Below, one piece after another: positions 1 through 8,542 of a DNA stretch of 64,000 bases. A model generated the notes under the pieces. The model did no database searches. It had not been told where the DNA came from and saw nothing but the letters and a program-made list of their open reading frames with translations. Every line of letters starts with the position of its first letter. Within the stretch, counting starts at the first letter, position 1. The position numbers were made by a program, and so were the translations under genes. The stretch is from Sphingomonas kyeonggiensis (GTDB lineage Bacteria; Pseudomonadota; Alphaproteobacteria; Sphingomonadales; Sphingomonadaceae): contig NZ_JAUSTJ010000002.1 in assembly GCF_030812785.1 (NCBI RefSeq), positions 434,001 through 498,000 on the forward strand. The letters run 5' to 3'.

Positions 1-374
1 CCGACCATGTCCGGGCTGAAGCCGGGCAAAGGTACATTCCCAGGCGAGACAGGCGGCGATCGGGTCGTTCCGATGTTTCCGCTACCAATGTGGCACGGGC
101 TTCGACATGCGTTGACGTGCGCATCTGACACCGGTAGCATCATGCCGACATTCCGCGGACCCGCGCAAAGCCGGCCGTGGCCACTCGGAGAGGAGATCGC
201 GCGCAAGTTACTCGACATGGTCCGGCACCGGTTCGGCCTGTCTTCTCCACATGTTCGCGGATCGCAGGAGGCGAGCGATCCCCGGAAAGTGCGAAGCGGG
301 TGGAACGGGGATGTCGGACGACGGCTGTGTTTGCGCGGTCGAGACATGGCGGGCGACCCTCACGCGACCGGAAC
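1..374. other. Non-coding leader upstream of the uronate operon
   Basis: I see no credible gene here. A reading frame is open across 7-387, but its protein has no recognisable domain and runs into the start of the next gene in another frame. The stretch holds a promoter with an embedded operator-like motif at 112-140 (separate entry) and would give a long untranslated leader of about 230 bases before the first gene. Confidence 0.6.
112..140 (+). promoter_or_regulatory. Candidate promoter with LacI-type operator between -35 and -10
   Basis: TTGACG at 112-117 and TAGCAT at 135-140 are separated by 17 bases, a good sigma-70-like arrangement. The motif TGACACCGGT at 126-135 lies between them. 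The same ten bases recur at 8471-8480 before the LacI gene and at 9825-9834 before the TonB receptor. A repressor bound here would block RNA polymerase. The role as operator is inferred from recurrence and position. Confidence 0.6.
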
Positions 375-1193
375 ATGGGGAATTTAGCGTTGATTGAAGG
401 ACGGGAACCGGCCGAGGCCATCGCCCAAGCATTTGTTGCGGCCCGACAGGCAGGGAATGCACCGATCGACTATCCGGGCGAGCTGCCCGGCACGCTCGAC
501 GAGGCCTATGGCATCCAGGAGCGTGCAATCGAACTGTTCGGCGACAGGGTCGCCGGCTGGAAGGTCGGCAAGATCCCGGCGCCCCTCGATGCCACCTATG
601 GCTCCAACCGGCTGGCCGGCCCGATCTTCGCCGATTCGGTGGTGACCGCCGCCGAGGGCGATGTGCCGGTGATGCCGGTGTTCGAGCGCGGCTTCGCGGC
701 GGGCGAGGCAGAATATCTGCTGCGCCTGGGCACGCTGCCCGAGAATTTCGACCGCGCCTGGACCAATGCCGAAGTCGCCGAATATGTCGATGCCGTCCAT
801 GTCGGCATCGAAGTGGCGAGCTCGCCCTTCCCGGGGATCAACGAGCATGGCCCGGCCGTGACCGTATCCGACTTCGGCAACAATAACGGCCTGGTGATCG
901 GCGCGGAAATTCCGCGCGACATGGATTTCCTTGAGTGGCCGGTAGCGCTAACAATCGAAGGCGAAGTGGCAGGCGAGGCGACGGCGAGCACCATGCTCGA
1001 CGGTCCGTTCGGTGCCGTCCGCTTCCTGTTCGAGCTTGCGGCTAACCGGCAGCTTCCGCTCGCGAAGGGCCAGTGGATTTCCACTGGCGCTGTCACGGGT
1101 GTCCATCCGGTTCGCGTAGGCGATCTGGTGGAGGCGCGGTTCGCCGATGATTACAGCGTCAGGTGCCGTATCGTCGGCATTCACGACGCCTGA
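375..1193 (+). CDS. 2-keto-4-pentenoate hydratase / fumarylacetoacetase-family protein
   Basis: The 272-residue product belongs to the fumarylacetoacetate hydrolase superfamily, hydratase branch (MhpD-like), by overall pattern: an N-terminal helical segment, WKVGKI around residue 55, and a later GEAEYL motif in the place of the metal-binding acidic pair. The family hydrates or cleaves 2-keto acids in the cytoplasm. It is the first gene of the uronate operon, 37 bases before the permease, so a 2-keto-3-deoxy sugar acid substrate is plausible but not shown. ATG 375 has a weak ribosome site; TTG at 390, preceded by GGGG, is an alternative start. The exact substrate is unknown. Confidence 0.8.
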   Translation: MGNLALIEGREPAEAIAQAFVAARQAGNAPIDYPGELPGTLDEAYGIQERAIELFGDRVAGWKVGKIPAPLDATYGSNRLAGPIFADSVVTAAEGDVPVMPVFERGFAAGEAEYLLRLGTLPENFDRAWTNAEVAEYVDAVHVGIEVASSPFPGINEHGPAVTVSDFGNNNGLVIGAEIPRDMDFLEWPVALTIEGEVAGEATASTMLDGPFGAVRFLFELAANRQLPLAKGQWISTGAVTGVHPVRVGDLVEARFADDYSVRCRIVGIHDA

Positions 1194-1230
1194 TTCGGCG
1201 GTCGCGGAAGAAAATAAAAGGGAGAGAATG

Positions 1231-2541
1231 ATGGCGAGTAAGGGAGAGGCGGCAGTCTCCGGCGCGGTGTCGCGCGTCGGTCGCTACCGCTGGGTGATCG
1301 TGGGGCTGCTGTTCGCCGCCACCGCCATCAACTATGTCGACCGGCAGATGATCGCGGTGCTGAAGCCCGATCTCTCCAAGGAGCTCGGCTGGTCCGAGAC
1401 CGACTACGCCAACATCGTCTTCTACTTCCAGGCCGCCTATGCGATCGGCTATCTCGCCTTCGGCAAGATCGTCGACGCGATCGGCGCGCGCTTCGGCTAT
1501 GCCATCGCGGTCGTGATCTGGACGATCGCGCACGTGGCGCATGGCGGCGTGCATAGCGTCATGCAGTTCACCCTGGCACGCTTCGGCCTGGGCATCGGTG
1601 AATCGGGCAACTTCCCGGCGGGCGTGAAGACCGTCGCCGACTGGTTCCCGGCCAAGGAGCGCGCCTTCGCGGTGGGCCTATTCAATGCCGGCTCGAACGT
1701 CGGCGCGATCCTGACGCCGCTGCTGATCTGGGCGATGGTGCCCGCGTTCGGCTGGCGCATGACCTTCGTGATCACGGGCGTGTTCGGCGTGATCTGGCTG
1801 ATCGCCTGGCTCGCCATCTTCCGCGACAAGCCGGCCGACCACCCCAAGGTGGGTGCGACCGAGCTCGCCTATATCACCCAGGATCCGGCCGATCCCGAAA
1901 TCAAGGTGAAGAATCTGTGGGGCAAGCTGCTCCGCACCAAGGAAACCTGGGCCTTCGCGCTCGGCAAGTTCTTCATCGACCCGATCTGGTGGTTCTATCT
2001 GTTCTGGCTGCCGAGCTGGCTGGGCAAGGAATATGGCCTTAACCTGACGAGCTGGGACACGCCGACCGCGGCGATCGCGCTGGGCGCCATCTACCTGATC
2101 TCGGACGTCGGTTCGATCGCGGGCGGCTGGCTGTCGGGCAAGCTGATGGCCACCGGCATGAGCGTGAACAAGGCGCGCAAGCTGACCATGCTGATCTCGG
2201 CGTGCTTCGTGCTGCCGGTGATGTTCACCACCTTCTACGGCAATCTGTGGCTCAGCGTGTTCGTGGTCGGCGTTGCCGCGGCGGCGCACCAGAGCTTCTC
2301 GGCGACGCTCTACACCATCCCTTCCGACACCGTGCCGCGCTTCGCGGTGGGTTCGGTCATCGGCATCGGCGGTACCGTCGGCGCGGTGGGCGGCATGGTC
2401 TTCTCGAAGTACGCGGGCTATGTGCTCGACGTGATCGGCAGCTATGCGCCGCTCTTCATCGTCGCGGGTGCGGCGTACTTCCTGGCGCTGCTTTCGATCC
2501 ACCTGCTGTCGCCGCGCCTCGAGCGCGCCGACGTCGCGTAA
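1231..2541 (+). CDS. MFS hexuronate permease, ExuT-like
   Basis: This is a major facilitator superfamily transporter of about 436 residues with some twelve hydrophobic segments. The first helix ends in NYVDRQ and is followed by a region resembling the anion:cation symporter (ACS) branch that includes ExuT and glucarate permeases; GIGESGNFPAG in helix 4 is typical of that branch. It probably imports a uronate or deoxy-uronate across the inner membrane. A GGGAGAG ribosome site precedes two adjacent ATGs (1228 and 1231); 1231 has the better spacing. It ends 17 bases before uxaC, supporting a shared transcript and a uronate substrate. Confidence 0.85.
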   Translation: MASKGEAAVSGAVSRVGRYRWVIVGLLFAATAINYVDRQMIAVLKPDLSKELGWSETDYANIVFYFQAAYAIGYLAFGKIVDAIGARFGYAIAVVIWTIAHVAHGGVHSVMQFTLARFGLGIGESGNFPAGVKTVADWFPAKERAFAVGLFNAGSNVGAILTPLLIWAMVPAFGWRMTFVITGVFGVIWLIAWLAIFRDKPADHPKVGATELAYITQDPADPEIKVKNLWGKLLRTKETWAFALGKFFIDPIWWFYLFWLPSWLGKEYGLNLTSWDTPTAAIALGAIYLISDVGSIAGGWLSGKLMATGMSVNKARKLTMLISACFVLPVMFTTFYGNLWLSVFVVGVAAAAHQSFSATLYTIPSDTVPRFAVGSVIGIGGTVGAVGGMVFSKYAGYVLDVIGSYAPLFIVAGAAYFLALLSIHLLSPRLERADVA

Positions 2542-2558
2542 ACCGAGAGGATTGAGAG

Positions 2559-4007
2559 ATGGCCCGGCCCCTGAAGCTTGACCCTGACCGGCTGTTCCCG
2601 GCGGAGGAGCGCACGCGGAGTATCGCGCGGGCGCTCTATGCCGAGGTGGCCGGGCTGCCGATCATCAGCCCGCACGGGCACACCGATCCGACCTGGTTCT
2701 CGACCAATGCCAACTGGTCGAATGCCACCGAGCTGCTGCTCTCGCCGGATCATTACATCTACCGCATGCTCTATTCGCAGGGCGTGTCGCTCGACGCGCT
2801 GTGCGTGCCGAGCAAGGCGGGCATGCCGGCGACCGACCCGCGCGAAGCGTGGCGGACCTTTGCCGAGCACACCTACCTCTTCCGCGGCACGCCTTCGGCG
2901 ATGTGGCTGGGGCATGTGTTCGGCGAGGTGTTCGGCTTCGACGTGGCGCTCGATGCGTCCACGGCCGATCATTATTACGACACGATCAACGCGAAGCTGG
3001 CGAGCGATGCGTTCAAGCCGCGCGCGCTGTTCGACCGCTTCAACATCGGCTTCCTCGCCACCACTGAGGGCCCGCAGGACGATTTGTCGCCGCACCATGC
3101 GATCCACAATTCGGGCTGGAACGGGCGGGTGGTCACCACCTATCGCCCCGATGCGGTGATCGACGTCGAGCATGAGCAGTTCGCCGGCGCGATGAAGATC
3201 TTCGCCGAGAAGACGGGCGAGGACGTGTACAGCTGGGACGGCTATCTGGCCGCCCACCGCAAGCGCCGCGCCGATTTCCGTGCGGCGGGCGCCACCGCGA
3301 CCGACCATGGCCACCCGACGGCCGCCACGGCCAACCTGAGCAAGGATGAGGCCGAGCGGCTGTTCCGCACGATCCTGTCGGATCGCTGGACCCCGCAGGA
3401 TGCCGAGCTGTTCCGCGCGCAGATGCTGACCGAGATGGCGGCGATGAGCGTCGAGGACGGGATGGTCATGCAGATCCACCCTGGCAGCTTCCGCAACCAC
3501 AATGGCGGCCTGTTCGAGAGCCATGGCCGCGACAAGGGCGCGGACATCCCGATGCGCACCGATTATGTGCACGGCCTGAAGCCGCTGCTCGACCGGTTCG
3601 GCACTTCGACCGATCTCTCGATCATCCTCTTCACCCTCGACGAGACGGTCTATGCCCGCGAGCTGGCGCCGCTGGCCGGCCATTATCCGTGCCTGAAGCT
3701 GGGCCCGAGCTGGTGGTTCCATGACTCGCCGGAGGGCATGCGCCGCTTCCGCGAGCAGGTGACCGAGACCGCCGGCTTCTACAACACCGTCGGCTTCAAC
3801 GACGATACGCGCGCCTTCCTCTCGATCCCGGCGCGCCACGATGTTGCCCGCCGCGTCGATTGCGCCTTCCTCGCGCGGCTGGTCGCCGAGGGGCGGCTGC
3901 TCGACTGGGAAGCGGCGGAACTCGCGCACGAACTTACCAACGGGCTGGTGCGCAAGGCGTACAAGCTCGACCAACCCGCGCCGGCGCCCGTCGCCGCCGC
4001 TGCCTGA
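2559..4007 (+). CDS. uxaC: Uronate (glucuronate/galacturonate) isomerase
   Basis: The 482-residue protein matches UxaC in length and pattern: a PHGHTDP metal-binding motif around residues 38-44, HPGSFRNHN in the middle and [10 protein letters not shown] later. UxaC interconverts D-glucuronate with D-fructuronate and D-galacturonate with D-tagaturonate in the cytoplasm; it belongs to the amidohydrolase superfamily. Its ATG follows a GAGAGGATTGAGAG ribosome region. It is 17 bases after the permease and 11 before kduI. No fructuronate/tagaturonate reductase or mannonate/altronate dehydratase is in the window, so the products must be processed by enzymes encoded elsewhere or outside the window edge. 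Confidence 0.93.
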   Translation: MARPLKLDPDRLFPAEERTRSIARALYAEVAGLPIISPHGHTDPTWFSTNANWSNATELLLSPDHYIYRMLYSQGVSLDALCVPSKAGMPATDPREAWRTFAEHTYLFRGTPSAMWLGHVFGEVFGFDVALDASTADHYYDTINAKLASDAFKPRALFDRFNIGFLATTEGPQDDLSPHHAIHNSGWNGRVVTTYRPDAVIDVEHEQFAGAMKIFAEKTGEDVYSWDGYLAAHRKRRADFRAAGATATDHGHPTAATANLSKDEAERLFRTILSDRWTPQDAELFRAQMLTEMAAMSVEDGMVMQIHPGSFRNHNGGLFESHGRDKGADIPMRTDYVHGLKPLLDRFGTSTDLSIILFTLDETVYARELAPLAGHYPCLKLGPSWWFHDSPEGMRRFREQVTETAGFYNTVGFNDDTRAFLSIPARHDVARRVDCAFLARLVAEGRLLDWEAAELAHELTNGLVRKAYKLDQPAPAPVAAAA

Positions 4008-4018
4008 ACGGAGCACCC

Positions 4019-4861
4019 ATGTTCGACCGTACCTATTACGCCACGCACCCCGACATGATGGAGTGCGTCTCGAACGAGGAACTGCGCGATCGCTATCTGA
4101 TCACCGACCTGTTCCGCGACGGCGAGGTCGTGCTCAACTATACCCATGCCGACCGCATGGTGATCGGCGGCGTCGCGGTGGCCGGCGGCTCGGTGAAGCT
4201 GCCTGACCAGACCGAACCGGCCTCGGCGGCGGGGCACCCGTTCCTCGAGCGTCGCGAGCTGGCGGTGGTCAACATCGGCGGTGTCGAAGGCACCGTGACC
4301 GTGGACGGCGAGGTCTTCACGCTGGGCAACAAGGACTGCCTGTACGTGACGATGGGCGCCAAGGACGTGCAGTTCTCGGGCGAGGGCGCGCGCTTCTACC
4401 TGGTCTCGTGCCCGGCGCATAAGGGTTTCCAGACCCGCAAGCTCGGCATCGCCGATGCAAACCGCCTCGACCGCGGCACGCTGGAGGAATCGAACGAGCG
4501 CTCGATCTACCAGCTGGTCATCCCCGGCGTGTGCGACAGCGCGCAGCTGGTGATGGGCCTGACGGTGCTGAAGCCGGGTTCGGTGTGGAACACCATGCCT
4601 CCGCACATCCATGAGCGCCGCAGCGAGATCTACCTCTACTTCGAGCTCGACGACCTCGCGAAGGACCGCGTGTTCCATTACATGGGCCAAGAGGATGCGC
4701 TGCGGCACATCGTGGTCCAGAACGAGGAAGCGGTGATCAGCCCGCCCTGGTCGGTCCATATGGGTTCGGGGACCAAGGCCTATGCCTTTATCTGGGCGAT
4801 GGCCGGCGAGAACCAGGACTATACCGACATGAACGTGCTGGACATCTGCCAGCTGGCGTAG
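4019..4861 (+). CDS. kduI: 5-keto-4-deoxyuronate isomerase
   Basis: The 280-residue product is close to the usual KduI length (278 in Escherichia coli). It converts 4-deoxy-L-threo-5-hexosulose uronate, the product of pectate or glucuronan lyases, to 2,5-diketo-3-deoxygluconate. The cupin metal site is visible as [12 protein letters not shown] around residue 200, with a further His in PPWSVHMGS near residue 245. It lies 11 bases after uxaC; the next gene, kduD, does the following step but is separated by a 133-base gap holding a palindromic repeat. Confidence 0.95.
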   Translation: MFDRTYYATHPDMMECVSNEELRDRYLITDLFRDGEVVLNYTHADRMVIGGVAVAGGSVKLPDQTEPASAAGHPFLERRELAVVNIGGVEGTVTVDGEVFTLGNKDCLYVTMGAKDVQFSGEGARFYLVSCPAHKGFQTRKLGIADANRLDRGTLEESNERSIYQLVIPGVCDSAQLVMGLTVLKPGSVWNTMPPHIHERRSEIYLYFELDDLAKDRVFHYMGQEDALRHIVVQNEEAVISPPWSVHMGSGTKAYAFIWAMAGENQDYTDMNVLDICQLA

Positions 4862-4870
4862 GCCTTTCGA

Positions 4871-4967
4871 CTCCCCTCCCGCGTGCGGGAGGGGCTGGGG
4901 GGAGGGCGTGTCCCTCCCCGCGCATTGCGGGCCCTCCCCCGACCCCTCCCGCTCCGCGGAAGGGGAG
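4871..4967. repeat. Family A palindromic intergenic repeat (copy 1)
   Basis: This element of about 97 bases starts CTCCCCTCCCGC and ends in a matching GGAAGGGGAG. It contains short hairpins (CTCCCGCGTGCGGGAG) and a G-rich segment mirrored by CCCCCGACCCC. Close relatives lie at 9584-9726 and 19874-19970. It sits inside an operon, between kduI and kduD. Confidence 0.8.
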
Positions 4968-4994
4968 CGATGGTGGTGAGGGTGGGGAGTGAAC

Positions 4995-5750
4995 ATGACC
5001 AATCCCTTCGATCTTTCCGGCAAGACTGCCGTGGTGACCGGCGCCAATACCGGCATCGGCCAGGGCATCGCACTGGCGCTGGCCGCGGCGGGTGCGGACG
5101 TCGCCGCCGTGGGCCGCACGCCGGCGCAGGAAACGGTGGAGAAGGTCCGTGCGCTGGGCCGCCGTGCCGAGATCATCTCGGCCGATCTCTCGACCATCGA
5201 GCCTGTGGGCAGGGTTGTGGACGAAGCTGTGGATAAGTTGGGCGGGGTCAACATCCTTGTCAACAATGCCGGCATCATCCGCCGCAACGACAGCCTCGAT
5301 TTCACCGAGGAGGATTGGGACGCGGTGGTCGACACCAACCTGAAGTCGGTGTTCTTCCTCTGCCAGGCGGCGGGCCGGCACATGGTCGCGAACGGCGGCG
5401 GCAAGATCATCAACATCGCCTCGATGCTGACCTTCCAGGGCGGCATCCGCGTGCCGAGCTACACCGCGTCCAAGTCGGGCATCGGCGGGCTGACCAAGCT
5501 GCTCGCCAACGAATGGGCGGGCAAGGGCATCAACGTGAATGCGATCGCGCCCGGCTATATCGCCACCAACAACACCGCGGCGCTGCAGGCCGACGAGACG
5601 CGCAACCGCCAGATCATGGAACGCATCCCCGCGGCCCGCTGGGGCTCGCCCGAGGACATGGGCGGTGCGGCGGTATTCCTGGCCTCCTCGGCGGCGGACT
5701 ATGTCCAGGGGCATATCCTGGCGGTCGACGGCGGGTGGCTGGCGCGATGA
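4995..5750 (+). CDS. kduD: 2-dehydro-3-deoxy-D-gluconate 5-dehydrogenase (KduD-type SDR)
   Basis: This is a 251-residue classical short-chain dehydrogenase. It shows the nucleotide-binding TGANTGIGQG near residue 15, NNAG, a catalytic Ser in NIASM, the YTASK Tyr/Lys pair and a C-terminal VDGGW. KduD interconverts 2,5-diketo-3-deoxygluconate and 2-keto-3-deoxygluconate with NAD(P)(H). Identity rests on sequence character plus its place between kduI and kdgK. ATG 4995 follows GGTGGGGAG at good spacing. Its stop overlaps the kdgK start (ATGA), which implies translational coupling. Confidence 0.9.
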   Translation: MTNPFDLSGKTAVVTGANTGIGQGIALALAAAGADVAAVGRTPAQETVEKVRALGRRAEIISADLSTIEPVGRVVDEAVDKLGGVNILVNNAGIIRRNDSLDFTEEDWDAVVDTNLKSVFFLCQAAGRHMVANGGGKIINIASMLTFQGGIRVPSYTASKSGIGGLTKLLANEWAGKGINVNAIAPGYIATNNTAALQADETRNRQIMERIPAARWGSPEDMGGAAVFLASSAADYVQGHILAVDGGWLAR

Positions 5751-6754
5751 CCATCGCCTTTTTCGGTGAGCTGATGCTGCGGCTCTCGCCCCCGGGGCGC
5801 GAGTTGCTGCTCCAGACGCCGAAGCTCGAAGTGAATGTCGGCGGGGCCGAGGCGAACGTCGCCACGGGCTTGGCATGCCTGGGCCACTCCGTCCGCATGA
5901 TCTCCGCGGTGGCGGACAATCCGCTGGGCGGCGCAGTGATCGGCGAGCTGCGCCGGCGCGGGGTCGACACCGCGACGATCGCGTCGGAGCCGGGCCGGCT
6001 GGGCCTGTATTTCCTGACGCCCGGCGCGGGGCTGCGCGCCTCCGAGGTCGTCTATGACCGGGCCTACTCGGTGTTCGCGCAGCGCCCGGCGGACAGCTGG
6101 GACTGGGACGTGCTGCTCCAGGGCGCGACCCGGCTGCATCTGTCGGGGATCACCCCGGCGCTTGGCCACAACACCGCCAGCGCGGCCATTGCGGCGGCCG
6201 AGGCGGCGAGCGCCAAGGGCATCCCGGTGTCGTTCGACGGCAATTACCGCGCCAAGCTGTGGGAGAGTTGGGACAGCGATCCCAAGGCGGTGCTGACCCG
6301 GCTGATCGGCCATGCAGACCTGCTGTTCGGCAACCACCGCGACATCTCGCTGCTGCTCGGGCGCGAATTCTCCGGCGACGGCCCCGATCGGCGGCGCGAG
6401 GCGGCGGAGGCGGCGTTCGCGGCCTTCCCGAAGCTCCAGACGATCGCCAACACCGCGCGCCATGTCGACGATGCCGACAGCCATCGCATCTCGGCACGAG
6501 TCGATACGCGGGCGGGCGGCTACCAGACCGAGGAAGTGCTGATCGCCGGCATCGTCGATCGTATCGGCGCGGGCGATGCCTTTGCCGCAGGGGTGATGCA
6601 CGGCCTGATCGAGAGCAATGGCGATGCGAAGGCGGCGGCGCATGCCGGCCTCGCGCTCACCGCGCTCAAGCACTCGCTGCCGGGCGATGCGAGCCTGTTT
6701 ACGCGTGCCGATCTGGCCGCGTTTGCCGAGGGCGGACTCGACGTCCGTCGTTGA
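5747..6754 (+). CDS. kdgK: 2-keto-3-deoxygluconate kinase (PfkB family)
   Basis: The 335-residue product is a ribokinase/PfkB-family sugar kinase: an N-terminal FFGELMLRLSPP, GGAEANVA for sugar binding, and the C-terminal GAGDAFAAG signature with the catalytic Asp. Its genomic partners make 2-keto-3-deoxygluconate the likely substrate, giving 2-keto-3-deoxy-6-phosphogluconate for the Entner-Doudoroff aldolase, which is not in the window. It overlaps kduD by four bases. Confidence 0.92.
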   Translation: MTIAFFGELMLRLSPPGRELLLQTPKLEVNVGGAEANVATGLACLGHSVRMISAVADNPLGGAVIGELRRRGVDTATIASEPGRLGLYFLTPGAGLRASEVVYDRAYSVFAQRPADSWDWDVLLQGATRLHLSGITPALGHNTASAAIAAAEAASAKGIPVSFDGNYRAKLWESWDSDPKAVLTRLIGHADLLFGNHRDISLLLGREFSGDGPDRRREAAEAAFAAFPKLQTIANTARHVDDADSHRISARVDTRAGGYQTEEVLIAGIVDRIGAGDAFAAGVMHGLIESNGDAKAAAHAGLALTALKHSLPGDASLFTRADLAAFAEGGLDVRR

Positions 6755-6799
6755 ACCTCGCCCGATCCGAGGCGGGGATATTTGGGTCGGGAGAGAGAG

Positions 6800-8359
6800 A
6801 TGCAGGTTTCGCGGCGTAGCATTGTGGCGGGCGGCATGGTGCTGGCGGCGGCGCCGCTGATCGCGCGCGCGGCATCGGGTGAGGCGGTGGTCGAGACGCG
6901 GGCAGGGCGCTTCGAGGGCGATCGACTCGACGGCGGCATGCTGCGCTTCCGTGGCATCCGCTATGGCAACGCGCCCCGCTTCCGCGCGCCGGTGGCCTTT
7001 GCGACGCCGGGCGTAAGCGTGCCCGCGCATGACTATGGCCCGATCTGTCCGCAGGGCAGGGGCGACCAGACCCAGTCCGAGGAATGCCTGTTCCTCAATG
7101 TCTGGACGCCCGGCGCCAATCCGGCGGCGAAACGTCCGGTGATGCTCTACATCCATGGCGGCGCCTATTCGAACGGCACCGTCACCGTGCCGCTCAACGA
7201 CGGCGCGAAGCTGGCGGCGGCCGAGGATGTGGTGGTGGTTACGGTGAACCACCGGCTGAACGCGCTCGGCTATCTCTACCTTGCCCGTTTCGACCCGCGC
7301 TTCGCGGACAGCGGCAATCTCGGCCAGCTCGATCTGATCCTTGCGCTGCAATGGGTGCGGGACAATATCGCGGCGTTCGGCGGCGATCCGAAGCGGGTGT
7401 TCGTCTTCGGCCAGTCGGGTGGCGGCGCCAAGATCGCGACGCTGATGGGCATGCCGGCGGCGAGGGGCCTGTTCCACTCCGCCGCGACAATGAGCGGGCA
7501 GCAGGTCACCGCCTCGGGTCCGATCAACGCCACCAAGCGCGCCCAGGCCTATCTGGCGAAGCTGGGGGTGAGGGAGGACAATCTCCAGCCGATGCTCGAC
7601 ATGCCCACCGAGAAGCTGGTCGATGCGCTCGACGCGACCGATCCGATTCTTGGCGGGGGGCTCTATTTCGGGCCGGTGCTCGACATGAAGTGGCTCACCC
7701 GCCACCCGTTCTGGCCGGACGCCAATCCGCAGTCGCTGTCGATCCCGATGATCCTCGGCAACACGCATGACGAGACACGCGCCTTCATCGATCCGGGTTC
7801 GGCGAAGGTGAAGGGGCTGACCTGGGACAATGTCGCCGCGCGGATGGCGCCGGAGCTGCGCATGGACCTGCTGCCCGAATGGGTGGTGGGGCAGTATCGC
7901 GCGCATTTCCCGTCGGACACGCCCGAGCAGCTCTTCTACCGCGCCACCACCGCCGGGCGGAGCTGGCCGGGGCAATGGCTTGAGGCGGATGCCCGGGCTG
8001 CTGCAGGGGCCAAGGCGACCTGGGTCTATCAGGTCGATTACCAGTCGCCGACCAAGCCCGAACGCGGCGCACCGCATACGATGGACATCGCGCTGGCCTT
8101 CGGCACGCTCGACGCGCCAGGATCCTATGCCGGCACCGGGGCGGCAGCGCAGAAGCTGAGCGGGCAGGTTATGGGCGCCTTCGCGGCATTGGCGCGGACA
8201 GGACGACCGGTGGCGAAGGGGCTGCCCGCCTGGGCGCCCTATACGCTGCCCAACCGTGCGACGATGCTGTTCGACGCGCCGAGCCGGCTGGCCAACGATC
8301 CGCGCAAATGGGAGCGCGAGCTGTGGGGCAGGGTGCCGTATATCCAGCCGGGGAGCTGA
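6800..8359 (+). CDS. Tat-exported type B carboxylesterase
   Basis: The 519-residue protein is a carboxylesterase/lipase family type B enzyme. It opens with a Tat-like signal (SRRSIVAGG followed by a hydrophobic run ending near ARAASG), so it should act in the periplasm. The nucleophile is Ser206 in FGQSGGG; YIHGGAY near residue 118 supplies the oxyanion-hole region and ECLFLNVW is a family marker. It lies 45 bases after kdgK in the same direction, so it may remove acyl or methyl ester decorations from imported uronate oligomers; that substrate is an inference. A GGGAGAGAGAG ribosome site fixes ATG 6800. Confidence 0.88.
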   Translation: MQVSRRSIVAGGMVLAAAPLIARAASGEAVVETRAGRFEGDRLDGGMLRFRGIRYGNAPRFRAPVAFATPGVSVPAHDYGPICPQGRGDQTQSEECLFLNVWTPGANPAAKRPVMLYIHGGAYSNGTVTVPLNDGAKLAAAEDVVVVTVNHRLNALGYLYLARFDPRFADSGNLGQLDLILALQWVRDNIAAFGGDPKRVFVFGQSGGGAKIATLMGMPAARGLFHSAATMSGQQVTASGPINATKRAQAYLAKLGVREDNLQPMLDMPTEKLVDALDATDPILGGGLYFGPVLDMKWLTRHPFWPDANPQSLSIPMILGNTHDETRAFIDPGSAKVKGLTWDNVAARMAPELRMDLLPEWVVGQYRAHFPSDTPEQLFYRATTAGRSWPGQWLEADARAAAGAKATWVYQVDYQSPTKPERGAPHTMDIALAFGTLDAPGSYAGTGAAAQKLSGQVMGAFAALARTGRPVAKGLPAWAPYTLPNRATMLFDAPSRLANDPRKWERELWGRVPYIQPGS

Positions 8360-8368
8360 GGCGCCCAC

Positions 8369-8467
8369 CGTCATCCCCGCGAATGCATCGTCATCCCCGC
8401 TAAGGCGGGGATCCAGGGTTTCTCTGCCGGCTCGCCCGCGACTCTGGATCCCCGCCTTCGGTGGGAA
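8369..8467. repeat. Family B palindromic repeat (copy 1)
   Basis: Inverted copies of GTCATCCCCGC..AAGGCGGGGATCCAG flank a short centre. Relatives are at 27202-27284 and 34201-34337. In this copy the right end has degenerated (TTCGGTGGGAAT in place of TTCGCGGGGAT) and runs directly into the operator-like motif at 8471. It separates the esterase from the LacI gene. Confidence 0.8.
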
Positions 8468-8470
8468 TTA

Positions 8471-8484
8471 TGACACCGGTTACC
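8471..8484 (+). promoter_or_regulatory. Operator-like motif upstream of the LacI gene
   Basis: TGACACCGGTTACC lies 59 bases before the LacI start. The first ten bases are identical to the motif at 126-135 and 9825-9834. It contains the self-complementary core ACCGGT, typical of LacI-family operators with a central CG. It suggests autoregulation; this is inferred. Confidence 0.55.
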
Positions 8485-8542
8485 AGATTGCTGCGCACGC
8501 AAGCAGGTTTGTCTTTGTCCTACGAGCCATTATGGTTGGCAG

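Noticed and set aside
7..387. Open frame of 126 codons at the left edge
   Set aside because: No recognisable domain, odd composition, and it covers the promoter and operator motif; treated as chance open frame in GC-rich DNA.
2442..4016. Long open frame on the minus strand opposite uxaC
   Set aside because: Arg/Gly/His-rich product with no domain; the plus-strand uxaC is clear. Typical antisense shadow of a GC-rich gene.
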